Assembly (NCBI GenBank): GCA_947568835.1
Contig: OX387606.1
Span: 8,370,001-8,434,000 of the forward strand
Source: Protonemura montana
Taxonomy: Eukaryota; Arthropoda; Insecta; Plecoptera; Nemouridae
Direction of reading: 5' to 3'
DNA: 64,000 nt
This document shows positions 13,001-28,000 of the stretch, in pieces; within the stretch, counting starts at the first letter, position 1, and each line of letters begins with the position of its first letter. Below the pieces are notes generated by a model. That model was given only the letters and a program-made list of their open reading frames with translations. It had not been told where the DNA came from and did no database searches. The position numbers were made by a program, and so were the translations under genes.

Positions 13001-16000
13001 AACGTACTTTATTTAAATTAAAACAATATATACAAAAGTAACTGGGAAATATCTCTTTCACAACTTGCATTCGCCTATTTGCCTAATTAAAATAATCCCT
13101 TTCCGCATGTCACTGCCAGAGTATGGCGAGTGGGACTTTGTCTTGAGCATGTCTTGAAGATTACGCCCTCGTATTCGCCATCTTGTGACATTGTCAAGAT
13201 CATGTTGTTCTCTGTCTATTCTACTTCTTAAGCCCTCTGGGCTTTCGGGCTTCGTGCATTGCGAAGCTGCAAATAAAAGCGTTTCTCTGCATTCGAGCTC
13301 CAAATTGTTCCAGCTTTAGGGATGCCAGAAAGTTCAATTAATTGTCCAGCGGCGACATTGCCAATTGGTATACCATATTGTATTAGCGCTCCAGCCAAGC
13401 TCCTATAACTCAACACTTGACAACAGATTAGAAAATGCTTTGCTTATCATCCCCTAATTGAGCCGACGTCAATGTAATTCAATGCGAACTTTGTCTAGAA
13501 AATTGTTGCTAATTTACGAATGTGCAATTAAGTTAAATTATTTTGTTACACTGCGTAGTTGTGTTGCAATTGCCGTAGCGTGGCATGCGTGCGAAGTCCA
13601 CGGTCCCAGCATTCTGAATTTGTCGTACCCGCGACTAGGTGGTGTTAATTTAGCAACTACAAATTGCTTTTTCGGACATGGTCTTTGGAGTCCATAATAC
13701 TCGAGCAAGTTGTTTACTCATCCGCATACTTGTGAGTACACGACATTCCCTAGCTAGTATTTTAGTTACCTCTTTATATATTGTCATTCATCGTCTTATC
13801 TTATCTTGAAGAGCAACTTTTTACTTCGCGTTATTTTCCAATACCATTTATTGCTAGAAAGTTGGCTCGAGCGTTTGATATTCCTGCGTACTATCTTATC
13901 GTAACCTTCTTGTTCACACTAAAATCGCTGAGAGAAACTAAGATAAGAAACATTCTGTCACCTCGATAGTGATATTTGAAGTGGGCATTCAGTATTTGTG
14001 CTGAAGCCATCAAATCAATAAGAATACCTGAAGAGTTACTGAGTTTATTTCGCTATGGCCTAACACCTGCAACTGCCATGACTTTTTCCATATTCAGTGG
14101 GTAAGCAGAGCCGACAACCGCAGCATTTGAGTCATGCAAAGATTTTCAGAAGCAAATTCGACGGCTGAGTTCGTTTGTTTTGTTTGTACTGACTTGTCTT
14201 CCACTCCCACGGAAGAGTGGTCGGCTTATTTCGCGTGACAATCACAGCAGGGTGCGCTATAACATCTGATTGAATCGACAGGAGGAAATGGCTACCACCC
14301 CCGCTGCGGAAACTGAGCCAAGGAAAGGTGGAGAAAAGTGCGACGCCCGAAAGGCCGGCGTCCAAGAAGACACCCTCCGATAAGAGATACAAGGTAAGCC
14401 ATCTCCTAGCAAACGCCTTTTATGGTCAAAACGTCGACAGTGTACCATGGACACTTGAAACCGTATGCGATAAGAATCAGCCACACTCGAAGCATTCTCT
14501 CCCTCTCAAGGGTCAAATCGCGCTAGAGATTTCTAATCGCACACCGCTTCATTCCGCCGACCGTCCTGCGGTGATTCTAAATGATCAAAATGTCTCAATA
14601 CCTCTTCTTTCCCGACCCGTTTCTCTGCGAACCAAACGCACACAATCAACTGGCGCGGTGTGGTTTCCCTCATCCTCTCTATATCTCGAGTTTCCTGTCG
14701 AATGGCTTGCGTGTCTCGAATGCCCCGCGTAGGGTTCGTGTAACAATAACACTATCTAGAATGTTTTGATAAAAAACATCATGCTCTGAAAAAGTGATAG
14801 ATTGCACTCTGTATACCGTTTTGCGCCGCCGGGATTTTTCTCTGCCATCACTTCCAGTCTTGTCCGGCGCGCCTGCATTGTCGTTGTCTTGCGTCGCCAA
14901 CTCCGTTGGCTTTTTCGGCGGGGTGCTTTTTTTCCGCACCCCACCCATCGAAAGTAATTTAATTTGTTATGGAAAATTGGTTTTTACAAGCGCTGGGATA
15001 TTAGTGTTCGTCTCGCTTATCGTATGTGTTTGTGTGTGTATCATGCGGCCCTGCCCATTCGTTTTAAACCACACCCTTGCAGTCCCTTGTGCCTATCATG
15101 TGATGCAATGAGCCGACTTTTCCCTGTAATTTTCGAATCATTACGAAAATGAATTCGCAAAATTTTCATCTGTCCCATCAACGGCAGTTAATTTAGATGC
15201 AATTAGATTCACAGACAACCACTCAAATCATTAACTGTTATTACTCGGTGGTCACAATAATAATGATAATATAGGCATCCATGGATGTCGTTAAAAAGCT
15301 ATCCTCATTAATTTTATGAAAAACCCTCTAGATAACAATCTGGCAGCTAGCTTCATTAATGCCTGGGTATTATAGAGTGCAGTGTAGTTACCCTCTACTA
15401 GGTACACCAAACAGCAGGGAAGTTGAGTCACAAAACAAAGAAAACCAGATGGTCAGTGATAACAAAAGTGACAAGCCAAAAAAAGATCAGGTCAGGTCAA
15501 AGGTGCCAAAGGTCGGTGACAAAGCTGGAAAATGTGCACCCAAATCAAGTTTTAAAATCTGGTTCACTTTCTGTCATTGTCAGAGAATCTTTTCACTGAT
15601 CAATCCAGTTGCATACTCTCTGCACTAATACAGCTCCCATTTCCCTCGTTATCCTTTCCTTTCATCTCGAGCGATTGGTCGCATGGCCGTTTCAAGTCTC
15701 TCCGTGCTAACCACGTGCTCACCTTGTCAGCTGCCCACCGGAGGCGACATGGGCAACAAGCAGTCGAGCGTGGCGGATGACGACGATAAGGCTACTCCGT
15801 CCCCGCGGGCCTCCGCCGCCCCTTACGCCGATCAAAATGGGGAGGAAGGCGAGGAGGACGTGGAACTGCCGCCACCGATGAAGCCCATCACTGAGCCCAC
15901 CATCCTTGTGTCCACGGCGGAAGAAGCGCAGGGGAAGCGGGTGAGTTGACGTTATGTTGTGATGATTGTTTCAGAGTGTTTTCACGGTGGAGGAAAAAAG

Positions 16001-19000
16001 GACAAAATTCCTCCCTCACTTCGTAAATTTTGCAAAAACCTGGCCATGGGCTATTTGATGTACATTTCTGAAGTTTTTAACAAAACTTTTACATCTTATC
16101 ATCATCTGATGCATTGTTGAGCAAATGAGTTATGAAATAGCTGCCGAAACTAGATGTTTCAAACCTTATTCTGAGGTTTTTTTTAATTCTGAGTTCAGTG
16201 ATCAGAAATTGCAAACCACAGGCATGTCAGTAATTTTTAGATTAAGCCACTGCAATATAAGGAATCATTGTAGAGGAAGTGTATTACTCATATTCTAGAA
16301 TTAGATAAGAATAGCAATTTAACAAACATTTATAAATGCGTCACAATCTGTCACCTCTGCTTATGTTATTCTTAATATAGCTACTAAATCATTTGAAGTA
16401 TTTGTAAAATGACATCTTCTCTGAGATGCCCCATTGACTTACGAGACATGCAATGGGTAATTCTGTTCATCTTCATAGCTGGCATTACCCATTTAGCAAG
16501 TGAGATGTTAGCACATAGCTTTTTCTCTTGCAGTCTTCTAGCCTCTCCCTGAAGGCTCTGGAAGGAGCTACCTCCGCTGACCTAGCTGAGATCGAGCAAA
16601 TCGTCAAAGAGAGAATGGTGTGTTTGTCGGTGGAAATGAGCGCATGCGTTTGTGTTAAGAGGACGGTGCTCGATTTGTGCTCGAAACTTCCGATAGGATC
16701 TAGAATTATAAAATGTGTTCGTTGACTCGTTGCTTTGTTCTGGACTTGAAGTTGAACTACGCTAGATGGCAGAAAGGGGATATTCCCACTAAAGCAATGG
16801 ATTTTTTTTTATGATTATGCATGCAGTTTTGAAGCATCATCCACTTGTGAGTGAAGTTGGATGCACTTTATCTGGAACAGATTTCCAATAATGTAGGCAT
16901 CTTGCCTAGATAAGTGGCTACTGCAACTTTTCTTTGAAAATTTTTCTGATAGAAGAAAAAGCAATATAAATCAATCGTGATTCTCAACGCTCAAGTATTT
17001 TTTAAGACATTTTCTATTTTCGATCGGAAGTTTCGAAACTAAAAAAACGGCGTTCAACGCTCTGTAGTTTCTTACTGCACCATGAATTTGATACGTCATT
17101 TGTGTGTTGTTTGCTGTTTTTATTAACAAAAGTTCTTTTTCAGTTTCAATCGTTTTATGCTTTGAGTTTTAGCGTCTTGATTTGTGCTCGTTTTTGTTTT
17201 GTAATTTGCTGCTTCTTACAGTTTATTTTATGCTGAACAAGTATTGATACCAGATTGTCTTTATTTTGAAATATTAACTACTTGCGTGTGTGTTTTTGTC
17301 ACCTGCATTTCTTGCCTTAAAATAATATTATTGATTATTTACTTCTTAAGTATGTATATATTATATCTTTTCTAGGCTATAGTTTTTATTGCTGACTTCC
17401 TAAGTAATAGCCAAAAAAATCCCCATTGACGTACAGAGTTTGCAGAATTTGGCTCAAAGTAATTTAAATGTTACATCTTCATCAATGATCTTCCAAGAAT
17501 TTTGCATACCTTATAAAATATTGTTTTCCTTATTTTGGTGAAATTTTCCAAGAGACTAGAGAAAAAAAGTATAATTTATAATTTAGGCAAATTGTTCAAA
17601 TCTACATAACTCCATAAAAAAAAAAAAATCATTGGAGAGTTGGCCTAAACCAAACAAGGTATCACTATCCCCCCATTTTCCTAACATAGTTATGATGATA
17701 ATCATTACTCAATCACTATGGCTAGAGGGCAAGTATCCAGCATCGTACGTATCGTAACTATTCTCTGCTGCTTATTGCAGGAGCAACACACTGAGAACCA
17801 AGAGCGAAACAGTCTCCTGAGCCGCGATTCTAAGGCGTCCAGCGACCTGACAACGGACGATGCTGACGATGACACTGAAGACCGCATGCGCGACATCCCC
17901 GCAGACGCAGTCAAGAAGCGCGAGTACGTGATCCGCGAACTGGTTGACACCGAGCGGACGTACATACAGGACCTGGGGCTGGTTGTCGAGGGCTACATGA
18001 CGCTCATGCGAGATCTAGACTGTGATATTCCGATGCCCGAGGATCTGCGCAAGGGCAAGGACAAAATGGTCTTCGGGAATCTCGAGGCTATGTATGAGTG
18101 GCACAGAGAGTAAGTCTATTTTTCTATTAAATTACAATCTGCAATTTTTTAGATTTTCCACGGCCTCACAACTGGTCTACAAATAACAAGAACAAATCCC
18201 GTCGTCTTTTCAATTCAACTTCAAAAGTGATTTTGTAGTTTACATTTTCCTTATGACTTCAACATATTTTCCATTGTTCGGTTTGACAAATATGGTCCAT
18301 TGTCCCCATGAACCATTTAACTATAACACACTGCAACAGAAAACCTCCCAGGTACACTTCAGGTATACTGATGTATTAATTGCTATGCTTGCAGCTTCTT
18401 CCTGAAGGCCCTCGAACGCTGCATCGTTCAGCCTCAAGAACTGGGCCCGCTTTTTAAGCGCTACGAGCGCAAGCTTCATATGTACGTTGTCTACTGCCAA
18501 AACAAACCCGTCTCCGAATACATTGTTTCTGAATACGAGACGTACTTTGAGGTAAGAAATCAAAATCTATACTAAATTAATGAGCACTTATCAAATTACA
18601 TGGGTAGAATCATTTCGATATCTCGTAATACAACCTTCAATCCATACCAAAATACCAATCTTTAAAAATCTGCTGGTTTTCAGTGGAATTTCCTTTCTTG
18701 ACAAACCTGTACACTCATCTTCTTTGACCAGAACTTTCTACTGAAATCAAGTCAATATTTTTTAGACAAATGCTAAACCTTAGAAGTTGAAAGTCTAAAC
18801 CCACAATTAAAAGACTACAGCATGCTCGAATCTTTTTTCTATGATGCAAGATGACATAACATGGATCTTCGTACACACATGTGCTGACCACCCTGTGCTC
18901 AATTCTTCCAGGAGCTCCGACAGAAGCTGGGCCACAAGCTTCAGCTGTGCGACCTGCTTATCAAGCCAGTGCAGAGGATCATGAAGTACCAGCTGCTGCT

Positions 19001-22000
19001 TCGCGACGTCTTCAAGTACACAGAGCGTGCGGAGCTGGCAGCCGAAGCAGACGTACTGCGCCAAGCGTTGCATGTTATGCACGTCGTACCCAAGTCGGCC
19101 AACGACATGATGGACGTAGGACGACTGCAGGGATTTGATGTGAGTTGGCTGCTCTTAAGATTCCAAACTTGGACCAAGCTATAAAAATCACTAGCTTGCA
19201 TTGGTGTTCATTATTATTTAAAGTGAACTTTTATTCAGCTGATAAAATATCCTCAATGGTCCGATGGCTCTTGCAAATGCGTAGGGCTAGCAACACTTTG
19301 TGGGAGTTTTTCTAAGTTACCAATTCAACAACCAAAAGATATTAGGTATAAACCAGTTAAAGTAGACCTAATGGCTGATTTAAGTTAAGGAAAGTCTTGA
19401 GCAATGTTCTTCTTGTGTCCTTGATATCGTGTTTGCTCAACATATATTGTTTAAATCATAACTGTATGAAGCAGGAATAGGCTCAATTTTGTATTAAATA
19501 TACTTTCATTCTATTTTCACACATCACATCGAATTACAGTCCACTCATGCAATTGTGATTTGGTTTCTTCAGGGTAAGATCACCGCACAAGGGAAACTCC
19601 TCCTTCACGGGCCGCTCCTATGCAGCGAAGGCTTCTCTTCATACAATTTTAAAGGCAAAGAACTCCAAGTATTCCTCTTCGAGCAGAACATAATCTTCAG
19701 CGAAGCCGTAGGCAAGAAGACGCAGTTCACCAACCCCGTATACATTCACAAAGCGCACATACAGGTTAGTCTTCACATCTTGGTGGCTTGCAAACATGCA
19801 GCAACTCACTGTCAGCATCAGTTGTTGGAGCTTAATGATTAAATTAAAATCAATTAACAAAGGATTCTGCCACATGTACCTTTGGTTATTGAACCAATCC
19901 CAAATGCAAATTACTTCTTGATGTTTATTTAAACGTATGCTATCTAAAGCTTGCCTGCCAGTAAACACAGATTGAACTGCGGAAATCCTCTTATGTTTTT
20001 AATACTTTCCTGCATTTTTTAGTCTTTAAATTAAATGTGAATGCTTAACGAACACTTCTGGATGTATTCCAAATTTGTGAACACTTTCTGGCCGGTCACT
20101 CTAGCTTCTCATTGTCATGCAGGTAAACAAGATGAGCCTAGAAGAAAACACCGACGATCGTGACACATGCAAGTTCGTGATCCGCTCAACGGACCCGCGG
20201 AAGACCAACCTCGGCTACGTTTGTCAAGCGGTCAGCGCAGAAAGTCGCGATGAGTGGGTCTCCACTATACGCAACATTCTCCAGACGCAAAAAGACTTTC
20301 TCATCGCGATACAATCGCCCATCGCGTACCAAAAGGAACTTACCAAAGAGGTGTAAGTATTACAGGCGGACCGGCACGGGTTTTTGCGGAGGCTTCGCAA
20401 GTCGATGGAAAGAAAATGTCGTCGAGACAGACTTTAACAACGTCGGTGGTTTCAGTTCGTTCATGCGACGGTTAGTTTCTTTGCATCGGATCGTTAGGAT
20501 AGCGTGCGGTATATTCGCCGGGACCAGATATATTCGTTTGTAAGTCTCTGTGATTTTTTTCTACGTCGGAGTTCGATCAAACGAGATTCAAACGCGAATT
20601 TCAAAAAATTAAATTAAATGATGAGTACAAGTATCTTGAAAAATAATACCTAAAAATACATATATATAAATAAAAGCTCTCTTAATTCTAACTTTGAATT
20701 CACTTCAAGCCAGAAAATCAAATGCCAAAGAGCAAAAGAAGCGTTTTATTATATTCAACTAACTGCTTAGCGTAATAATCGTGTTGCTGCGCGCACTTGT
20801 CGCCAAGGGGCCCCGCCGCTGCCAATGTCGATTCGTTGAATGCCAATAATATATTAATAAATAGGCTGTCGTAAACTATAGGATCCTGATTGCATTTCTG
20901 AGTGTGAGAATACAGTGAGATATTACAATGATGTACATAATAATGAATGTTTGTACATATAAATAAATAATAGCAGAACCTTTTTTTCAAAAAAAAAAAT
21001 GATTGTGTCATCATTGAAAATAAGTTAGATTAGTTAGATGTCCCATTCGATCCTCGATTCCTGGCTCAAGGTATCATTTTGGCTTCGTTCGGCACTATCG
21101 CACTATTTGACGCCTGATTTCACACACGTTGTTATGATTTTCTTCTGCTCTTTTGGTACAAGAACACAAAACCAATGGTTCACTTCTGTACAATTTGCAT
21201 CTACGGCACTGCGTTCAATAGCTTCGTATTTTTTGGCTTGCTTGATGATTTTTTCCAAGAGCTGGATTATTTTGTTATTTTTGTTTCGGAGTAGGTTCCG
21301 GAAAATGCATGCGATTTTTGATAGTACCATCCTTTGTGATGACTACTATCAGAACTTATTTTGCTTTTCTCTTTCAAAATGTACGTTTTTCACGCTACGT
21401 ATATATTCACCAACACGCGTCTATTTTTCCGACAACCGTGGGGAAGACACTCACAGTAACACATAACACTTTTTTATTTTTCACGACAGACGCATTTTTT
21501 GTAGATATTTTATTTTCACGCTTGCTTGTTTCCCACGCCAGCTCGGGCCCTGACTTCCACTCTGAATGGAGCCCTTCGGTCCGCAAAGCCATGTCCCAGC
21601 CTCCTCCCTCCACCCTTTCCCCCCCTCCCCTTCTAGCTGACCCCGACTCGGTGGCTGCCAGCAACGGCAACGGTATCAGCAGGACCGGGAGCCCCAACAA
21701 GAACCACCGCATGAACCTTTTTGAGGGGTTCCGCAACACGCTCCGCTCTAGACCCAAACCCGACGCCGCCAAGGAAGTCAACTTGGAGGAGAAGGGCATT
21801 AACAGGCGCTGGTCAGAAGTGGGCACCACTCATGGGGTAAGGAGACAAAAGGTGACTAGGCAGATGACTAAGGTAACTCTCGCCAAAGCGCATCGCTCGG
21901 AGGCAGACGTTGCAAATAAAAGCTGCGACTTTTCTGAATCTCAGCTTATTTAACTGAACTTGTTAGCTTTTTTTCTGTGGTCTTCTGTTTTTTTTTTTGT

Positions 22001-25000
22001 TCAACAATTGTTTTGTATTGAGTGGCTTTGGGTTGCATGGGATGTGATGGAATCCTGTGATTTTTATTAACAAAAAACTATGGAGTAGAATTAAAGGCTG
22101 AGTCTTCATTGATTCTCTTTGACAGTGATTTTAAATTTCCTTGTTAGCTTAACTCCTGATCTGGAAAAATTGATGTATTGTTAATGAGAAACAGTTAAGG
22201 TCAGGCATTCAATTCAGATTCTAGAATTCAGAGTGAATAATTCTAATTAAACAATCTTTGTGGTGACTAGTAGGCTTTTCCTGACTTACTAATTCTAGCT
22301 GTACTCTGTCATATGATAAATTACATCTACGGGTGTTAGCTGGTCAAATTTTGCTCTTGGTTTAACAGAATAGGAAGCGATAAATACCTCAATCTAATTT
22401 TTATTTCAAATATGTATTTTAATTTTTAATGTTTAACTGCTGCACCTTCAATCGAGTTGATTGATTTCCATTTCCATTCTGTCATGGAAGAATTTTGCCA
22501 GGGTACTGTGGTCTTGTAAATTTGAAACGTATCACTTTTTTGAGCAACCAGCATCTCTTATTTACTTTTATTCAAGATATGAATGTATGTTTGCACTTGG
22601 TTGTCTAGCAAGTTGGTACGTATTCTTATACTGGGATTGAGGTATGGCTAGAATTCAGGTATCGAATGGCAAACCTGTACAATTGTGATATTAGTGTGCT
22701 TTGTTCACCAATAGCTAGAAAGTATTACCATCTGGTAAATAAATAAGTAGATCTTCGACGATTGGGTAAAATGGCAACTTTTTTGTAACAAAATACATTT
22801 TGAAATATGTGGCACTTCTATAAAAAATTTTTCTAACTGCATGTGTTGTGTGGTCTTCTTAAAGCACATACATGGTATGTTTCCCCTTACTAACAACCTT
22901 CTTCCTTCACCAAACTCACAACCTTATGTTACCACGTCGATCCTTCAATTTGCATCTTCTCTACTAACTGCCTCTGCATTTGGAACAACTGGGAGATTGG
23001 TTGGAATGTTTTAGAGGTAAGCCAAGTTAAATCATTGCATGCAATGCTTTGTTTACTGACTGGTTGAATCTTTTGTTTTTTGGCTTTCGCTCTGGCTATT
23101 TGAGTCAATTATAGGCACAATTGTAGAGTCTAATGGCATAATGCCAAGATTCAAAACTACAAAAATGTTAGTGCAGTTAAGTTTGGCTTTGTTGTGGCTG
23201 TATTTATAATTCATATCTGGCTTCTTTGACAAATGAAAGTTTGAATAGAAATTCCACCCAAAAAACATTATTTCATATTTCTAATCATTGCTTCAAACTG
23301 GATTATCCAATAATTCAATTAAATTAATTGTTCAGGTTGCATGAAACTTGGCATGCACGTAAAAGCTTACTTGCTGTGGAATCTAGATTGGCAAACCTGA
23401 ATGCCGTTCCTGTCTACAGTGTGACGGTGCAATGATCGCTGTGGGCTCCGTCGTGAAAACGATAGCAGACTTCCGAAGTTCAGAGCTGACATTGAACAAT
23501 GGAGATGTAGTTCAGGTGTGGGCATTGGATTCGACGCGAGGTTACCTTATCCGGCACCAGGTACGGAGCCCCTGTTTGGAGTTGTGATTTGAAAGAAAGT
23601 AGAGATGGGCAGCTTAACATGTCAGATGTCTTTCTCTGAGCTTTGAAATTTGGTTAGAGAGAATTAGGAACCAAGCAAGTGTGCCCTTCTTATGATGAGC
23701 AGAAATAAAATTTATCTAGGGATCCTGTTTACCTCTCAACCTTTCAAGCATCCAGGATGGGTTTGCTATCAGTAATTTAAAAAAAAATTGTAATTAGCAA
23801 ATAAATAAAATGTAAATATAGTTTAAATCGTCTCGACTTGCCATTCCCACCTTGGTGTATAGCAATTGAAATTAGCCCCACCTAACATTTATACGATTCA
23901 CCAGGGTGGCGAGGGCTGGGTCCCTCATCATGTGCTACATCCGGTCTGTGAAGCTGGACGCAAGCCATGGTCATTCCGGTTCCGCAAGCCGAGCTTCAGT
24001 GGGGGTCGACGCGGGGAGCGCCGTTCGTTTGATGGTGGAAACGTCTCGCCTCAAGGAAGCTATGGCGGGAAGCAAGGACTCATCCTTGAGTATCCTGCCA
24101 CTGGACCGGAGTTCCTTGAGAGGCTCAGTGATGTCAGCGCAGCCGCTGGCACCACTGCCGAGCTCAGGTAAGAAAAGTTGTTATACTAGGACCGTAGAGG
24201 TGCAAAAATTGGGTGGTATTTTTTTTGCTTTTTATTTCAATATTGTTAATAGAAAAAGTGTATTCAGAGCTGAAAAACTACAAGAATGTCCAACGTTTCA
24301 TTGTAAGGTATGCTCTGATGGTATTCATTTGGAAAAATTTAGCTCATTCTCTTCAATGAAGCAATACTTTAGCAACATTTCAGAAGTGTTAAACAGAAGA
24401 TAGTGAAGCACAATAGAGCCTAGACCTTAGTTAGCATAATTCAAAAGAAATAAATGTGTTGACAACTGGTGTTTTGCACAGGTGCCGCCTACAGCCGGCG
24501 TGTGACGTGGATGTGACCTGGCGGAAGGCCAGCGGGTTTCACGACTGTGCTGGGGAGGTAATTCGAAGCGAGGGTCGCTACAAGGTGAGCCTGAGCAGCG
24601 CAGGCGAGGCAGCCGTCATCGTCGATGGATGCCAGCCTGCCGACTCGGGCCAGTTCACCGTCACCGCATGCAACGACGCCGGATCTGTATCATGCTCTGC
24701 ATGCCTCACTGTCGTTGGTATGTTATTTTGGCACGATCGTAGGATATGGCATTTAAGGACTTCAGTGGACATTGCTTTCATTTTAAATAAACTTTTTAAA
24801 ACTTGATTTCTCTGACCTATTACTGGGCTTATAAAGTGTTGTTATAAAATACTTAGTTTACTTTTGGCCTTCTGTAAAACTTTCTTTATCCATAGGCCAA
24901 TGTAAAATTAAAAGCCTCTCATTTGTCATTAATAATTATTTTAGACATTCTTATGTATATATTAGAATACATATTCCTTTTTCTATCTAATTTCTACTTT

Positions 25001-28000
25001 CTCCTTCTACTTATTCCAAGGAACTTTGAGCCTTGTTAAAGAGATTTAATCTGATTTGTACTCTCGTAGTTTGAATGGACCAGTAAACGTTCTGCTTTTG
25101 CATTAAAAAAAAACAGCGGTAATACATTATTGGGGTGAAGAAGAGACTAATCTGATTGCTACACCTTAGGCTCAACGTATGGGGTCCCCACACAGCCATT
25201 GGTGCAGCCGCTAGGCGAGACGAGCGCGATGCTTTCGTGGTCAGCAACTGGTGACTTTGTACTCGAATGCTGCCGAACGCGGCTGGGCGACTGGTTGCCG
25301 GTCAGCGGCGGAGCAGTGGTGCGTGGGCCCTCGCATGCCGTCGATGGTCTTGCACATGGAGAGACATATGCCTTCCGCCTTGTCTCGTCGGGCGCTAGTG
25401 TCGCCGGGCCTGCATCCCTTCCAATCACCATACGCAGCTCCGACGCGGGCAGGTACGTTCGATTGGGCCTGGGCTCATCTAGGAATCAAGCAAAGGGCAG
25501 CAATTAAGCAGTCTCACTACACTAGGATTAATTTGAGTTTGCCACTTTCTGGGGTGCTTGTACCAACCTAGAAAACATGACACCATGATGCCACTGTTAA
25601 CTATCCGATTTAAAAGCAACAAAATAATGTTTTTCTTTTGTTGAAACATTAAATAATTTCAGGAAAACAAAATATTTAATGAAAAACAATAAATATTAAT
25701 CAACCAAAGTTAAAATTAAGATATTTTGGATTACTTTGAACTTTTATCAGGTTTTGGCAGGAAACCAAGCTTGCAAACTGCTTTTCGGCAGCCATTGCTA
25801 GAATCCGCTAGTGTGCGATAGGTATTTAGCAGAAGCCATTAGGACTTTTAGTTTTGCATTTAAGTTCTTATTTTTCAATAGAATTAATTTCACGTAAATA
25901 AACTGATAAATTCACAAAGAATTTAAGTGCATGATGCATTGTTTGATCATAATTTTCTGGTTAATTTTCAAACTCCCCGGTGAAGACTGGCTTTATTTTG
26001 CATTCTAAAGTTGGCAATGTGTAGTCAGAGTCCACAAGGTTGTGGCAAGGTAAGGCTAACACAACTGTATACAATAACTTTACTCCAGCAGTTGAAAATA
26101 AAACCGATATTTCTTGTAGATAGCCAAAATTTTATATGGTAAATAACTACCCATATTGTTGCATACTAAATCAACGTCTACTACCACGCTTGGCAGATGG
26201 CAGCAAGAGCAGTTTGCACGGCGCTACACTGCAATGGAGGAGCTTGGCCGTGGCCGAGCGGCGATAGTATGTCGCGCTAAGGACCGTGGGACTGGACAAG
26301 AAGTTGCCGCCAAGCAGGTCTCGCGCCGACGACAGAGTCACCACGTGACCCACGAGGAGTATGCCATCTTGTCCCGCGTACAACACCCAAACATTGTGCG
26401 TTCGCTTGTGCTGTTTAACAACGCACCAAACCCAGGGGCAGACACCATCGTAATGGAGCTGTAAGTTACAGCTGTATAATAACATCACAGTACATATTAC
26501 TCTAAATAATTTGTGGGTCTTACCATTACACTACAAAAGCCACATTACCTACTTGAACAACACCTTGCATAGCATGGGTTTGCCATAGAATAGTCCGGTG
26601 TAGTTGAGTGGAGGGTAATGTGACCAGCACATCAAATCTGGCAGAAGTTTTAAGGCCATAGATTTACGACAAGGTCTTGTTTCAGTGTCAACGGGCCTTA
26701 CCTCTTCACGTACGTGTGCCGTGACGAGCAGTACAGTGAGAAAACGGTGATCTTGTACATGAGGCAGCTTCTGCTTGCTCTTGCGTACTTGCACGATGAG
26801 AAGATCGCTCATTTTGATATCAAGGTCAGTCTCATAGAAGCAATCCCCTGTTTCTTCAGTATTTTGTCATTCTGGCTGCTGTCATATTCCTGTTATATGT
26901 ATTCCCTTTTGCAAATCAGAAATGATGGGCATATACCTACTATAAATGGGTTATTTAATTTATTACTGGAAGATAATAAATTGTTTAGTTGTAGGTACTA
27001 TAGACAACTGAATCTCAATTTTTTTTTAAGTTATGAAATTTGTGATTTTAATTGACTAAAGGGTGCACTTTTCATCACCATTTTAAATTTCTCTATTGTC
27101 CAGACTTTTTACTGAAACTCAGTTGGGGTAAAAATAGTTCCATTTTGTGATCCAGCCCTGCAAAAAATCTGCAAGTTTAGAAAACAAGTTCAGTTGCTAG
27201 GAAATGTAGCATAACTGCATAAACAAGAATAATACATTCTCATGTATGAATAATCGGAGAAGTCTTATCGGCTTGGAATTCCTGGTACTTAACTGATTGA
27301 CAAGTTACATGTTGTGACTAGACAATAAGTAACCGTGAGTGTTTGTTCTCCAGCCGGAGAATGTGATGGTGGACGTCTCGGGTGTGAACCCAGTGCTCAA
27401 GCTGATTGACTTCGGTGATGCATCGGGTGTTCAAGAGGCAGAGCTGGTGCTGCCCCCATCCAATCTTGAGTTTGCTGCCCCTGAGCTGGTGCTGGGCCAA
27501 CCCGCTGACTGTCAAGCCGACATGTGGAGCGTCGGTGTCTTCCTCTACGCATTCCTCAGGTAGCCCACATTGCCCGAAATGAGCCACGTAGAAATTATCT
27601 AGAGAAATGTGAAAATGTTAAGTCTAGCCACTTAGGTTTTCCTTTTCTTGAAAATCATTTAGTTACCTTTCACTTCTTCAATGATTTCTACCAAACAGTT
27701 TTGTATGTTGGAAACACCGGTTCTCATGAGATCACCGAAGTTAAGCAACACTGTGCTAAGTCAGGTATTGTATGGGTGACCATCATACACATGACCAGTT
27801 CTGTTCCGGAGAGAGGTTAGAGGGATGAAAGTTTGTACGCCAACTTCATTCGCCTTGCGTATCAACCTCTCAACGGCATGGATGTGTAGAGGAATCTTGC
27901 TGTTCAAGTTGTACCATCCTTCGGAAGGTACGTTAAGCCGGTGGTCCCCTTGATGCTCTTCAACAGGAGTAGGCTACTTGCCGGTACCTGGTTTCCTCTC

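Larger units (their letters stand above)
12686..17780 (+). other. trio introns between linker exons
   Basis: Three introns of 1.1 to 1.6 kb (12686-14281, 14394-15730, 16618-17780) and one of 0.6 kb (15941-16533). I see no further exon, repeat or RNA gene in them beyond AT-rich filler. Confidence 0.7.

Noticed and set aside
27701-27800. Functional 5S rRNA gene
   Set aside because: Many changes from 5S, no T-run terminator at the expected end, and an attached SINE-like body.
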